Source: Pseudobdellovibrionaceae bacterium | GTDB taxonomy: Bacteria; Bdellovibrionota; Bdellovibrionia; Bdellovibrionales; Bdellovibrionaceae | NCBI GenBank assembly: GCA_947374445.1 | Contig: CANCBY010000186.1 | Coordinates: forward strand, 1 to 5,108 | Direction of reading: 5' to 3' | Length of the DNA: 5,108 nucleotides | Part shown: one piece after another, positions 1 to 5,108 of the stretch | How the letters are laid out: each line of letters opens with the position of its first letter | Position numbering within the stretch: the stretch's first letter is position 1 | Notes under the pieces: generated by a model | What the model was told of the DNA's origin: nothing | Seen by the model: the letters and a program-made list of their open reading frames with translations, nothing else | Databases searched by the model: none | Translations under genes and position numbers: made by a program

Positions 1-1
1 A

Positions 2-922
2 CTCAAAAGAATTGATCAAAAGCACCAACTCATTCAGAAGCAGCGCCCCTTGTCTGCGCAATTAGTTCAAAAACTCAAGGAACAATTCTCTTTTGACATG
101 ACCTACAACTCAAATGCTATTGAGGGCAACCAGCTTACCCTTAAGGAAACCTACCTGGTCGTCAATGATGGCCTCACGGTTAAAGGTAAATCCCTAAAGG
201 ATCACCTTGAGGCAAGGAATCACCATGAGGCCGTTCATTTTCTTTATGAGCTGATTGAGCATCAAAAAAAGCACACAATCTCAGAGCAACTCATCAGATC
301 ACTTCAACAATTAATCATAAAGGACATTGAAGATCGCGAAGCTGGTCAATATCGACGAGGCACAGTCCTTATTTCTGGATCAAGTCATAAGCCACCTGAG
401 GCCTTCGAGGTCCCTCGCCTCATGGAGGCGTTCATTATATGGGTAAAAAAGAATCTCAACAAACTACACCCAGTTGAATTGGCAGCGCAGGCACATCACA
501 AGCTAGTGAACATACATCCATTCACGGATGGCAATGGGCGAACTGCCCGCCTATTTATGAATTTGATACTGATGCAAAAGGGCTATCCACTTGTAGTCAT
601 TTTAAAGAACGATCGTCAAAAGTACTACCGAGCGCTTGAAAAGGCAGACAAAGGAAACACGACGGACATTGAAAAATTTGTAGCTCAGTCGGTAGAAAGG
701 TCCATCAATATATACATGAAGGCCCTTCAATCGAATACAAGTCCTACCGAAAAACTGATGACCTTGTCTCAACTGGCAAAGGGCGGACAATTTTCAGAGA
801 AATACCTCAATCTTTTGGCGCGATCAGGAAAGCTTGAGGCACACAAAGAAGGCAGAAACTGGCTCTCTAGCAAAAAGGCACTCAAAGAGTACCTGGAAAA
901 TCGCGATCGCAAGAGGACATGA
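2..922 (+). CDS. Fic family protein (probable AMP-transferase) with C-terminal helix-turn-helix, 5' end missing
   Basis: Fic-domain enzymes usually transfer AMP from ATP to a hydroxyl group on a target protein. The frame is open to the left edge, and the 16 codons before the TTG at position 50 read like the N-terminal helix of this family. The TTG is therefore probably internal and the real start lies upstream. Counting from that TTG, the family signature TYNSNAIEGN is at residues 18-27. It contains the inhibitory-helix motif SNAIEG, with the inhibitory Glu at 25, typical of Fic proteins held inactive by an N-terminal helix. The active-site loop HPFTDGNGRTAR (residues 156-167) is intact, with catalytic His156, Asp160 and both Arg residues. 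Residues from about 231 to the end look like a small winged-helix/MerR-like DNA-binding domain, common in this Fic subgroup. The gene ends at TGA 920-922. Target and regulation are unknown. Confidence 0.93.
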   Translation, partial: LKRIDQKHQLIQKQRPLSAQLVQKLKEQFSFDMTYNSNAIEGNQLTLKETYLVVNDGLTVKGKSLKDHLEARNHHEAVHFLYELIEHQKKHTISEQLIRSLQQLIIKDIEDREAGQYRRGTVLISGSSHKPPEAFEVPRLMEAFIIWVKKNLNKLHPVELAAQAHHKLVNIHPFTDGNGRTARLFMNLILMQKGYPLVVILKNDRQKYYRALEKADKGNTTDIEKFVAQSVERSINIYMKALQSNTSPTEKLMTLSQLAKGGQFSEKYLNLLARSGKLEAHKEGRNWLSSKKALKEYLENRDRKRT

Positions 923-1008
923 CACGGCTAAGAAGCACAAAGCAGGTTTTTCTTAAGGAAGCGGAGTAGTCCCGCAACAGCATGGTCTGAATCAGCCTTC
1001 AATCGCAT

Positions 1009-1013
1009 AAGGA
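1009..1013 (+). promoter_or_regulatory. Shine-Dalgarno for the small MORN-like frame
   Basis: AAGGA lies 6 bases before the ATG at 1020. This good spacing is the main reason to take the following 43-codon frame seriously. Confidence 0.5.
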
Positions 1014-1019
1014 CATCTT

Positions 1020-1151
1020 ATGTCACAGACACTTGGGATAGAAGGGGAACAGATCGAGTGGCATCAAAACGGAACTGTATTTAAACGCCAAGTTTTCCAT
1101 AAGGGCTATGAGTCGGATCGAAAAATCCTTTTTCAGGGCGGCGAAAAATAG
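1020..1151 (+). CDS. Small 43-residue protein, possible MORN/YwqK-like repeat fragment
   Basis: The frame begins with ATG at 1020, preceded by an in-frame TAA at 1008 and by AAGGA at good spacing, and ends with TAG at 1149-1151. The segment IEWHQNGTVFKRQVFHKG (about residues 12-29) resembles one MORN_2/YwqK-type repeat: Trp, then NG, then an aromatic, then a terminal G. Such repeats normally occur several times in proteins of 100 residues or more. A single copy suggests either a true micro-protein or the remains of a longer gene. There is no signal peptide. It lies in the same reading frame as the downstream M48 lipoprotein, separated from it by one TAG and about 16 codons. The repeat assignment rests on pattern resemblance only, and the frame could be fortuitous. 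Confidence 0.4.
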   Translation: MSQTLGIEGEQIEWHQNGTVFKRQVFHKGYESDRKILFQGGEK

Positions 1152-1199
1152 TCTCAGGTCAGGGTTGATTTTTTTGTAAAAATTTTGCAACGTCATTGG

Positions 1200-2039
1200 A
1201 TGCAAAAGTTAAAGAAGAAAATAAGAATTTTGAAGAGCGCTTCGATCATTGTTGCTTCGGTCTTTGTCTTGATTTTAATTTCAAGCTGTTCGCTTTTACC
1301 CAAAAAAGAAATCTCCGAAAGCGAACTCAATTCTGAGTCTGCTAAGGCTTATCAGGACTTCAAATCTAAAAATAAAATTTCGTCCAATCAGGCCTGGAAC
1401 CAAATTGTTCAGCGAGTAGCACAACGTATAGCTAAGGCCAGCGGTGAAAATTTTCAGTGGGAAGTTGTGCTCGTCGAAAACCCAGAGGTTAACGCTTGGT
1501 GTATGCCCGGTGGCAAAATTGCTGTCTACACGGGTATCATGCCCGTTTTAAAAACCGAGGCGGCTCTAGCTGCAGTAATGGGTCATGAGGTGGCTCATGC
1601 CACTCTTCGTCACGGTAAAAAAGTCTATTCTCGAGCTATCGAAGAGCAGCAAACTGCATTGATTGTGGCAGGGGCTGCGATCATTGGTGGTCAGCTTCTG
1701 TGTGAAACTGAAAACTGCAAAAAACTGAGTCAAGTGGGTGGTGCGGCAGCGGGCCTAGCACTGTCTTTTTTCAATCGAAAGTTTTCTCGCGAAGACGAGT
1801 CTGAGGCGGATCGTGCGGGGCAGGTGTACCTCGCAAAAGCCGGTTATGAGCCGAGAGAGTCATTGGCTCTTTGGGATCGAATGGCGGCTAGCCATGGTGG
1901 CTCGGCACCGCCCGAGTGGATGTCGACGCATCCCTCGGACTCGCACCGCAAAGAATCATTAAGTTCTTGGCTCCCAGGAGCAGAAGCTGAGTATCAAAGG
2001 TCGTCAGTTCAGTATGGACTGGGTGAAATGATCAAATAA
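1200..2039 (+). CDS. M48 family metalloprotease lipoprotein (LoiP-like)
   Basis: This is a zinc-dependent peptidase anchored by lipid, probably to the periplasmic face of the outer membrane, where relatives such as E. coli LoiP act in envelope protein quality control. From ATG 1200 it has 279 residues. It begins with a Lys/Arg-rich stretch, then a hydrophobic segment, then a lipobox ISSC with the lipidated Cys at 30. Residue +2 is Ser, which fits outer-membrane sorting. The zinc site is HEVAH at 129-133. The third ligand is Glu200 in ESEAD, followed by RAG as usual for M48. A Gly/Ala-rich hydrophobic stretch at about 149-185 and a C-terminal THPSDSHR motif are also family-typical. A TTG at 1185 is an alternative start five codons upstream. 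The ATG is preferred because it gives a normal lipoprotein signal, but neither start has a clear Shine-Dalgarno. Confidence 0.92.
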   Translation: MQKLKKKIRILKSASIIVASVFVLILISSCSLLPKKEISESELNSESAKAYQDFKSKNKISSNQAWNQIVQRVAQRIAKASGENFQWEVVLVENPEVNAWCMPGGKIAVYTGIMPVLKTEAALAAVMGHEVAHATLRHGKKVYSRAIEEQQTALIVAGAAIIGGQLLCETENCKKLSQVGGAAAGLALSFFNRKFSREDESEADRAGQVYLAKAGYEPRESLALWDRMAASHGGSAPPEWMSTHPSDSHRKESLSSWLPGAEAEYQRSSVQYGLGEMIK

Positions 2040-2073
2040 TTTTCTGTCGTGATGTATTTTAAAATGCTCTTTA

Positions 2074-2098
2074 GGCTTAAGTGGCCCCATCTTAAGTC
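2074..2098. other. Short hairpin downstream of the protease gene
   Basis: GGCTTAAG (2074-2081) can pair with CTTAAGTC (2091-2098), giving 8 pairs with one G-U and a 9-base loop. A 10-bp palindrome ATTTTAAAAT lies just before it (2056-2065). No T-run follows, so it is not a convincing intrinsic terminator. It could be an mRNA 3'-end structure or chance. Confidence 0.2.
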
Positions 2099-2273
2099 AA
2101 GTGCACCTTTCGGTACGATTTCCTATGATTCAATTCGGTATACGCTGAAACGAGAAATCTGGACTAAATTTCGCATTTAGAATTTATATGTTTTCATTGA
2201 TGGTTTAATTCTTTCTCACAGATTGGAAGAGCCATTTTTGAGCCTTAATTTTAAAAGTGTTTAAAACTTAAAC

Positions 2274-2279
2274 AAGGAG
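2274..2279 (+). promoter_or_regulatory. Strong Shine-Dalgarno (AAGGAG) for the secreted-protein gene
   Basis: AAGGAG lies 5 bases before ATG 2285. It fixes the start of the signal-peptide frame even though that frame stops after 34 codons. The presence of both a strong ribosome binding site and a signal peptide is why the broken gene is placed here and not at the internal ATG at 2470. Confidence 0.8.
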
Positions 2280-2284
2280 TTCAT

Positions 2285-3465
2285 ATGAGAAATTTTGTGT
2301 TTTTATTTATGGGATTTATATCAACATTCAGCAACCTATCAATGGCCCAAAGTATTTTTTATGACCAAGATGAACTTCGTATTCGATAGCGGTACTGGAC
2401 TTACAGGCGCAGACATTCAGTGCTTCGGTTGCGGGTCTGCCAGCAACAGCTCCAACAATAGACGGTGCGATGTTGACCTTCAAGGTGAAGCCAAACTCCA
2501 CCGATTATGGCCCCACGGACTTGGCAGGTAATTCCGTACTTCGGCACTATTATCTTTGGGCAGATGTTGGCAGTGGGCTTCCGAATAAAAAAAGGTCAGT
2601 CATACTTTATGCTCCTGATCGGTTGAAAATTGGCAACGCACCGGTCACAAGTCCTTGGGTTGAAGTCGTAAACAATGGCACTGATTGGGTGACCACGGGC
2701 CCTGGCGAGAATGGTCAGCCTGCTTGGTCAGAAACGACGTCGACGTTGAATTGGACCATTGGCTGCGGCAGTGGCGCGAACCTTCCGACTTTTAATCAAA
2801 CTTGGGAGGGCGGACCTAATACCGGCAGCACTCACGGATACAACTGGTCGCTATCAGTTGCTTTTTGTCGAGAGCAATTTCTCAATATTGATTTCGGCGG
2901 AATGGGCGGAAATATTTTTTATGCTGGACAAGGAAGAAGTTTAGCTGAAGCCGCTGCACGAAGCCCCGCCCCAGTTGGCGCGATACCCGAGAAACTATTT
3001 CCGGAAGTTCCCGCGAACTCAGTAACACCTGGGATCGCATCCAAGGTTAAATTTAGACCGAGAAATATTCAGGGCGTGGAAAACAATTTTAGTAATGCAG
3101 CCCCTTGGTTGTTAGCTTCTCACTCTCTTGAGGGAACTGGTGGTAGCGAATACAAAACATGCAATGCCTATTCAAGCCGTGCCGCCTGCACACCTAGTAC
3201 AATAATAAGAAATGATGGGACGCAGGTATTAAACCAGCCAGCGGATGTTCAAAATGTATGGACTTCCCAGTTCAGTGCCGTATCCACAAACTATTTATAC
3301 ATCACTGCATCTGACTCTTACATCAGAAGGGTTGAGGTTGACTCGACGACAGCTGGTTTGAATTTCTTTTTGTTAAGGCAAACGAGATTCCTTTTTGCCG
3401 ATGGCTCAACAGCAGTATTTATATGGGATCCAAGTCTTTATGAGAAATTGTATAGAGGACCCTAG
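2285..3465 (+). pseudogene. Secreted protein of unknown function, interrupted by a frameshift
   Basis: Translation from ATG 2285 gives a Sec signal peptide (MRNFVFLFMGFISTFSNL then SMA, cleavage likely before QS). It continues to FYDQDEL and hits TAG at 2387-2389. The -1 frame is open from 2374 to TAG 3463-3465 and continues sensibly (SYSIAVLDLQAQTFSASV and on). One missing base within 2374-2386 explains the break, and CTTTCG reduced to CTTCG fits well. Repaired, the protein has about 393 residues. It is rich in Trp, Gly, Ser and Asn and has cysteines in GCGSG, FCREQF and a TCNAYSSRAACT stretch, consistent with an exported, disulfide-bonded protein. An internal ATG at 2470 would give 331 residues with no signal peptide and no good ribosome binding site. 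I recognise no family. The upstream 245 bases are AT-rich, with no clear promoter. Confidence 0.75.
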
Positions 3466-3630
3466 TTGAGCTCCAGGATCAACTCCGCCTCCAGCTTATT
3501 ACATTCCTGGAATTAACACGCTGATTTTGCGAACTATTCTTCAGGCTTATGTTTGGGTTTCACAGGTAGCTGATTTTTATCATCACTGGAATTTAGGCCG
3601 GTTAGTAGGACAGACCAAGAAGGTTTAGAG

Positions 3631-3992
3631 ATGAAAATATTGATCGTTGAGGATGACCCAGATTTGCGAGAAATAATGTCGGACCAATTTTTAGATAAAA
3701 ATTGGACAGCATTTGAAGCAAGCAACGGACAGATGGCCTACGGGTTCTCGAAACAGAAATCGTTGATATGGTTCTGACCGATGTGATTATGCCAGTGATC
3801 GATGGAATGAGCTTTTTAAAAGAATTTAAAGCCCGATATAAAAATCACCCGCCGATATTTATTATGAGCGGTGGGAATCAATATCGACCAGAGGATTTTA
3901 TAAAGGCAGGAGCGAGTAGATATTTTACGAAACTCGTTTCTGCAGATGAAATTTTAAATCGAACTCAAGATAGTCCTTCAAAAACTAAGTAA
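3631..3992 (+). pseudogene. Single-domain response regulator (receiver), frameshifted
   Basis: A CheY-like receiver takes phosphate from a histidine kinase and signals by protein contact. ATG 3631 has AAGAAGG 7 bases upstream. The first frame gives MKILIVEDDPDLREIM with the acidic pair (Glu7, Asp8, Asp9) and stops at a TGA near 3772. The rest of the domain is in the -1 frame: LETEIVDMVLTDVIMP and on, to TAA 3990-3992. Adding one G to GGG at 3742-3744 gives a continuous 120-residue protein reading AYGVLETEIVD. In that repaired numbering the phospho-acceptor is Asp51, the conserved Ser/Thr position is Ser80 and the conserved Lys is Lys101. The Lys is followed by Leu in place of the usual Pro. 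The length fits a stand-alone receiver with no output domain. No kinase gene is nearby. As given, the gene cannot make a full receiver. Confidence 0.85.
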
Positions 3993-4009
3993 CCAGTCGA
4001 ATTTAAAAA

Positions 4010-4321
4010 TCAGCCAGCCATATCTTCAAGCTTCTTAGTTCGCTTCTTTACTTCCAGGAACTCAGGCTGGTTGTCATAGCCATTGGGGTACAGAATAATG
4101 TCTGGAGCAAGCCCCATATAAGCTGAAAGCTTCAAGGCAACCCTAGTACCAACTTCACGGCGATCATTCTCAATGGCTGAAAGATTAGCCTGAGATAACC
4201 CACAGGCAAAGGCCATTTGATCCTGACTGATTTCGAAATTTGTTCGAAATGACTTAATCAAAGAGCCAGTTGTCTCGGCCGACTTAAAAACTTTCAATGG
4301 ATCTTTGGTAGCCTTACTCAT
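4010..4321 (-). CDS. Xre-family helix-turn-helix antitoxin
   Basis: This is the second gene of a toxin-first operon and is expected to bind and neutralise the upstream toxin and repress the shared promoter. It has 103 residues. A Cro/C1-type helix-turn-helix spans about 21-75, with the core SQDQMAFACGLSQANLSAIE at 32-51 and recognition helix near 43-52. A charged C-terminal tail, VKKRTKKLED, is probably flexible or toxin-binding. The start is ATG 4321-4319, because AAGAGG lies 5 bases upstream. A longer reading from 4471 would overlap most of the toxin and adds no recognisable sequence. Only 2 bases separate the toxin stop from this ATG. The gene ends 17 bases from the stop of the convergent receiver gene. 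Confidence 0.88.
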   Translation of the reverse strand: MSKATKDPLKVFKSAETTGSLIKSFRTNFEISQDQMAFACGLSQANLSAIENDRREVGTRVALKLSAYMGLAPDIILYPNGYDNQPEFLEVKKRTKKLEDMAG

Positions 4322-4323
4322 AT

Positions 4324-4626
4324 TTACCTCTTGTAGTCGTGTTTCTCTGTAATTCGAGCAATTAAAATTTTGACTACTTTTTCTTTCACACAATAAATAA
4401 TTCGGCCTCTGTTGCTGAAGGCAGATGACCTGTAACCGTCCCATTCGCCTCTTAAGGCATGATCGGCCCATTTAGCAGTTGCCTGTATTCCTTCAGGCCC
4501 TTCAAGCTTAATTTGCCGAATCCAAGCGGAAATGATTTCCTGATCCTCGCGAGTGATTTTTTTCTCTTTGATCAAGAGTTCAATTTCTTTTTGGGCCTTT
4601 AAAGTCTCGAATTCTACTTTCCACAT
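4324..4626 (-). CDS. RelE/StbE-like toxin of a type II toxin-antitoxin pair
   Basis: RelE-superfamily toxins are typically mRNA interferases that cut mRNA at the ribosome and halt growth. The protein has 100 residues: an N-terminal helical part (about 5-40) followed by the beta-rich core. Its motifs are EGPEGI (42-47), the segment HALRGEWDGYRSSAFS (56-71), RIIY (75-78) and a C-terminal ITEKHDYKR. These match a RelE-like subgroup with GEWxGYRSS, RxIY and a terminal HDYxR signature. Basic and aromatic residues available for RNA cutting include Arg66, Arg75, Tyr78, His96 and Tyr98, but which are catalytic is inferred. There is no in-frame ATG upstream before a TGA, and no clear Shine-Dalgarno before the start. 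The toxin lies upstream of the antitoxin, as in HigBA. Confidence 0.87.
   Translation of the reverse strand: MWKVEFETLKAQKEIELLIKEKKITREDQEIISAWIRQIKLEGPEGIQATAKWADHALRGEWDGYRSSAFSNRGRIIYCVKEKVVKILIARITEKHDYKR
4327..4332 (-). promoter_or_regulatory. Antitoxin Shine-Dalgarno inside the toxin's last codons
   Basis: On the minus strand, AAGAGG forms the final Lys-Arg codons of the toxin and lies 5 bases before the antitoxin ATG. This suggests translational coupling of the pair. Confidence 0.7.
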
Positions 4627-4646
4627 AAAATGAAAGACTATTGATC

Positions 4647-4657
4647 TGATACTATCA
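4647..4657. promoter_or_regulatory. Palindromic operator candidate over the -10
   Basis: TGATA-C-TATCA is a perfect 5+5 palindrome around one base and covers the -10 of the toxin-antitoxin promoter. A protein bound here would block RNA polymerase. Xre antitoxins or toxin-antitoxin complexes usually autorepress in this way. The binding partner is inferred. Confidence 0.5.
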
Positions 4658-4677
4658 TGTCAAAAGCGATATGTCAA
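4649..4677 (-). promoter_or_regulatory. Promoter of the toxin-antitoxin operon
   Basis: Reading the minus strand, a perfect -35 TTGACA (4672-4677) is followed by a 17-base spacer and the -10 TAGTAT (4649-4654; 4 of 6 consensus). A TG one base before the -10 makes it an extended -10. Transcription would start near 4642, leaving a leader of only about 16 bases before the toxin ATG. Confidence 0.7.
4657..4677. repeat. Direct repeat ATGTCAA x2 in the promoter
   Basis: ATGTCAA occurs at 4657-4663 and 4671-4677, 14 bases start to start (TTGACAT on the minus strand). One copy contains the -35 and the other lies in the spacer. They could be extra repressor half-sites or a duplicated -35. Confidence 0.35.
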
Positions 4678-4721
4678 TAACGATAAATCTAGCCATAAGC
4701 CCAGTAACTATTTGATATCAT

Positions 4722-4743
4722 AAAGCTTTTAACTGAAAGCTTT
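4722..4743. repeat. Perfect inverted repeat, 8-bp stem
   Basis: AAAGCTTT (4722-4729) and AAAGCTTT (4736-4743) flank the 6-base loop TAACTG. Because each arm is itself a palindrome, the element is both a direct and an inverted repeat. No T-run follows on either strand, so it is a poor terminator. It could be a protein-binding site or chance AT-rich structure. Confidence 0.4.
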
Positions 4744-4894
4744 AGGCGACTTTCAATGTGGGCGCGGCTTTCAAAGATTTGCTCTGAATTTGTGTGATTT
4801 TTCGATGTTTCTCGATCTTGATAACGTTTTCTTATGGTTTCATCATCCAGACCTTGGTCCTGATCAGTCTTAGTCAACCGTATCAAAACGAACA

Positions 4895-4932
4895 GTGTCC
4901 ATCCTGACGAAAAAAGTTTTCGGACAGGACAC
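4895..4932. repeat. Interrupted inverted repeat with GTGTCC/GGACAC ends
   Basis: The outer arms GTGTCC (4895-4900) and GGACAC (4927-4932) pair. After an uneven internal loop, CGAAAA (4908-4913) pairs with TTTTCG (4917-4922) around the loop AAG. Tips of the form TGTCC are common at insertion-sequence ends, so this may be two abutted or degenerate terminal repeats. No transposase is visible in the window. Confidence 0.4.
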
Positions 4933-4967
4933 ATCTTATTTTTCTTAAACTATCGTTGTGACTGTAG

Positions 4968-5108
4968 GTGGCGGTTCGAAAAGGGGCCAAGGGAGTCGAT
5001 CTGGAAGTCCCATGGGCCATGTATAAAGCCATAGCAAAAGGGGCCACTGATTTCTCAATTCATAAATTTTTTAAATTATTTTCAGCTACAGAGTCCACCG
5101 GAGTCTTC
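4968..5108 (+). CDS. Start of an unrecognised gene running off the right edge
   Basis: The frame is open from just after a TAG at 4965-4967 to the last base, 47 codons. It could start at GTG 4968 (MAVRKGAKGVDLEVPWAM) or at ATG 5019 (MYKAIAKGATDFSIHKFFKL). Neither start has a clear Shine-Dalgarno. The part from residue 10 on looks protein-like: mixed charge, and a plausible amphipathic helix around IHKFFKLFS. An 11-base repeat (4979-4989, 5036-5046) encodes KGA twice. I recognise no family, and the frame is short enough to be fortuitous. Confidence 0.4.
   Translation, partial: MAVRKGAKGVDLEVPWAMYKAIAKGATDFSIHKFFKLFSATESTGVF

Larger units (their letters stand above)
4678..4967. other. Intergenic stretch without a supported gene
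   Basis: It separates the leftward toxin-antitoxin promoter from the rightward frame at the right edge. It holds a perfect 8-bp-stem hairpin (4722-4743), a CTTTCAA pair near 4753-4778 and an interrupted inverted repeat (4895-4932). An 81-codon minus-strand frame (4689-4934) runs through both inverted repeats, has no good ribosome binding site and no recognisable motif, and is not called. Confidence 0.5.

Noticed and set aside
923..1008. Intrinsic terminator after the Fic gene
   Set aside because: Only a weak TAAGAA/TTCTTA pairing with a 15-base loop was found, without a G-C stem and following T-run.
2239..2267. Promoter TTGAGC-N17-TTAAAA before the secreted-protein gene
   Set aside because: The -10 is a poor match and the region is generally AT-rich, so many such pairs occur by chance.
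2355..2360. T6 run as the site of the frameshift in the secreted protein
   Set aside because: Shifting -1 here runs into TGA at 2362 and 2371, so the change must lie after 2373.
2295..2531. Frame from 2295 giving a 78-residue product with several Cys
   Set aside because: Using it for the secreted protein needs two frameshifts where one is enough. Its start lies inside the signal-peptide codons and has no ribosome binding site of its own.
2759..2944. 61-codon plus-strand frame inside the secreted-protein gene
   Set aside because: It lies entirely within the long open frame and has no ribosome binding site or motif. It is a shadow.
3534..3725. 63-codon minus-strand frame
   Set aside because: It is antisense to the start of the response regulator, whose receiver motifs are unmistakable.
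4322..4471. N-terminal extension of the antitoxin frame to 4471
   Set aside because: It overlaps the toxin in another frame and has no family resemblance. The ATG at 4321 has the proper ribosome binding site and begins right at the toxin stop.
4689..4934. 81-codon minus-strand frame upstream of the toxin-antitoxin promoter
   Set aside because: It has no recognisable motif and only a weak ribosome binding site, and it runs through two inverted repeats, so it is probably fortuitous.

Overview
The window holds moderate-GC DNA that reads like accessory chromosome of a free-living Gram-negative bacterium. It carries an outer-membrane-type lipoprotein protease, a secreted protein with a Sec signal, and sigma70-like promoter elements. 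The mix (Fic protein, secreted orphan protein, single-domain receiver, RelE-type toxin with an Xre antitoxin) suggests a Bdellovibrio-like or other deltaproteobacterial-type lineage. That placement is an impression from gene style, not a demonstrated fact.

Layout, left to right. (1) Positions 2-922, plus strand: 3' part of a Fic-domain AMP-transferase-type gene whose true start lies off the left edge. (2) 1020-1151: a small 43-codon frame with a good ribosome binding site and a MORN/YwqK-like sequence. It is followed in the same reading frame by (3) a LoiP-like M48 metalloprotease lipoprotein (1200-2039). (4) 2285-3465: a gene for a secreted, cysteine-containing protein of unknown function. 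It starts with a strong Shine-Dalgarno and a signal peptide but is broken by a one-base frameshift near 2374-2386. (5) 3631-3992: a single-domain response regulator, also broken by a one-base frameshift, best explained as GGGG becoming GGG near 3742-3744. (6) 4010-4626, minus strand: a toxin-first (HigBA-like order) toxin-antitoxin operon, RelE/StbE-like toxin then Xre antitoxin. It has a well-formed promoter and a palindromic operator candidate just upstream (4647-4677). (7) 4678-4967: an intergenic stretch with two inverted-repeat structures. (8) 4968-5108: an open frame running off the right edge.

The genes do not form one pathway. The clearest functional unit is the toxin-antitoxin operon. 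The toxin stop and antitoxin start are 2 bases apart, the antitoxin ribosome binding site lies inside the toxin's last codons, and the promoter carries a palindrome over its -10 where the Xre protein could repress. The two neighbouring frameshifts are the main anomaly: both fit loss of one base from a short homopolymer, so they are either local gene decay or errors in the assembled sequence. I see no convincing evidence of an entirely new system.
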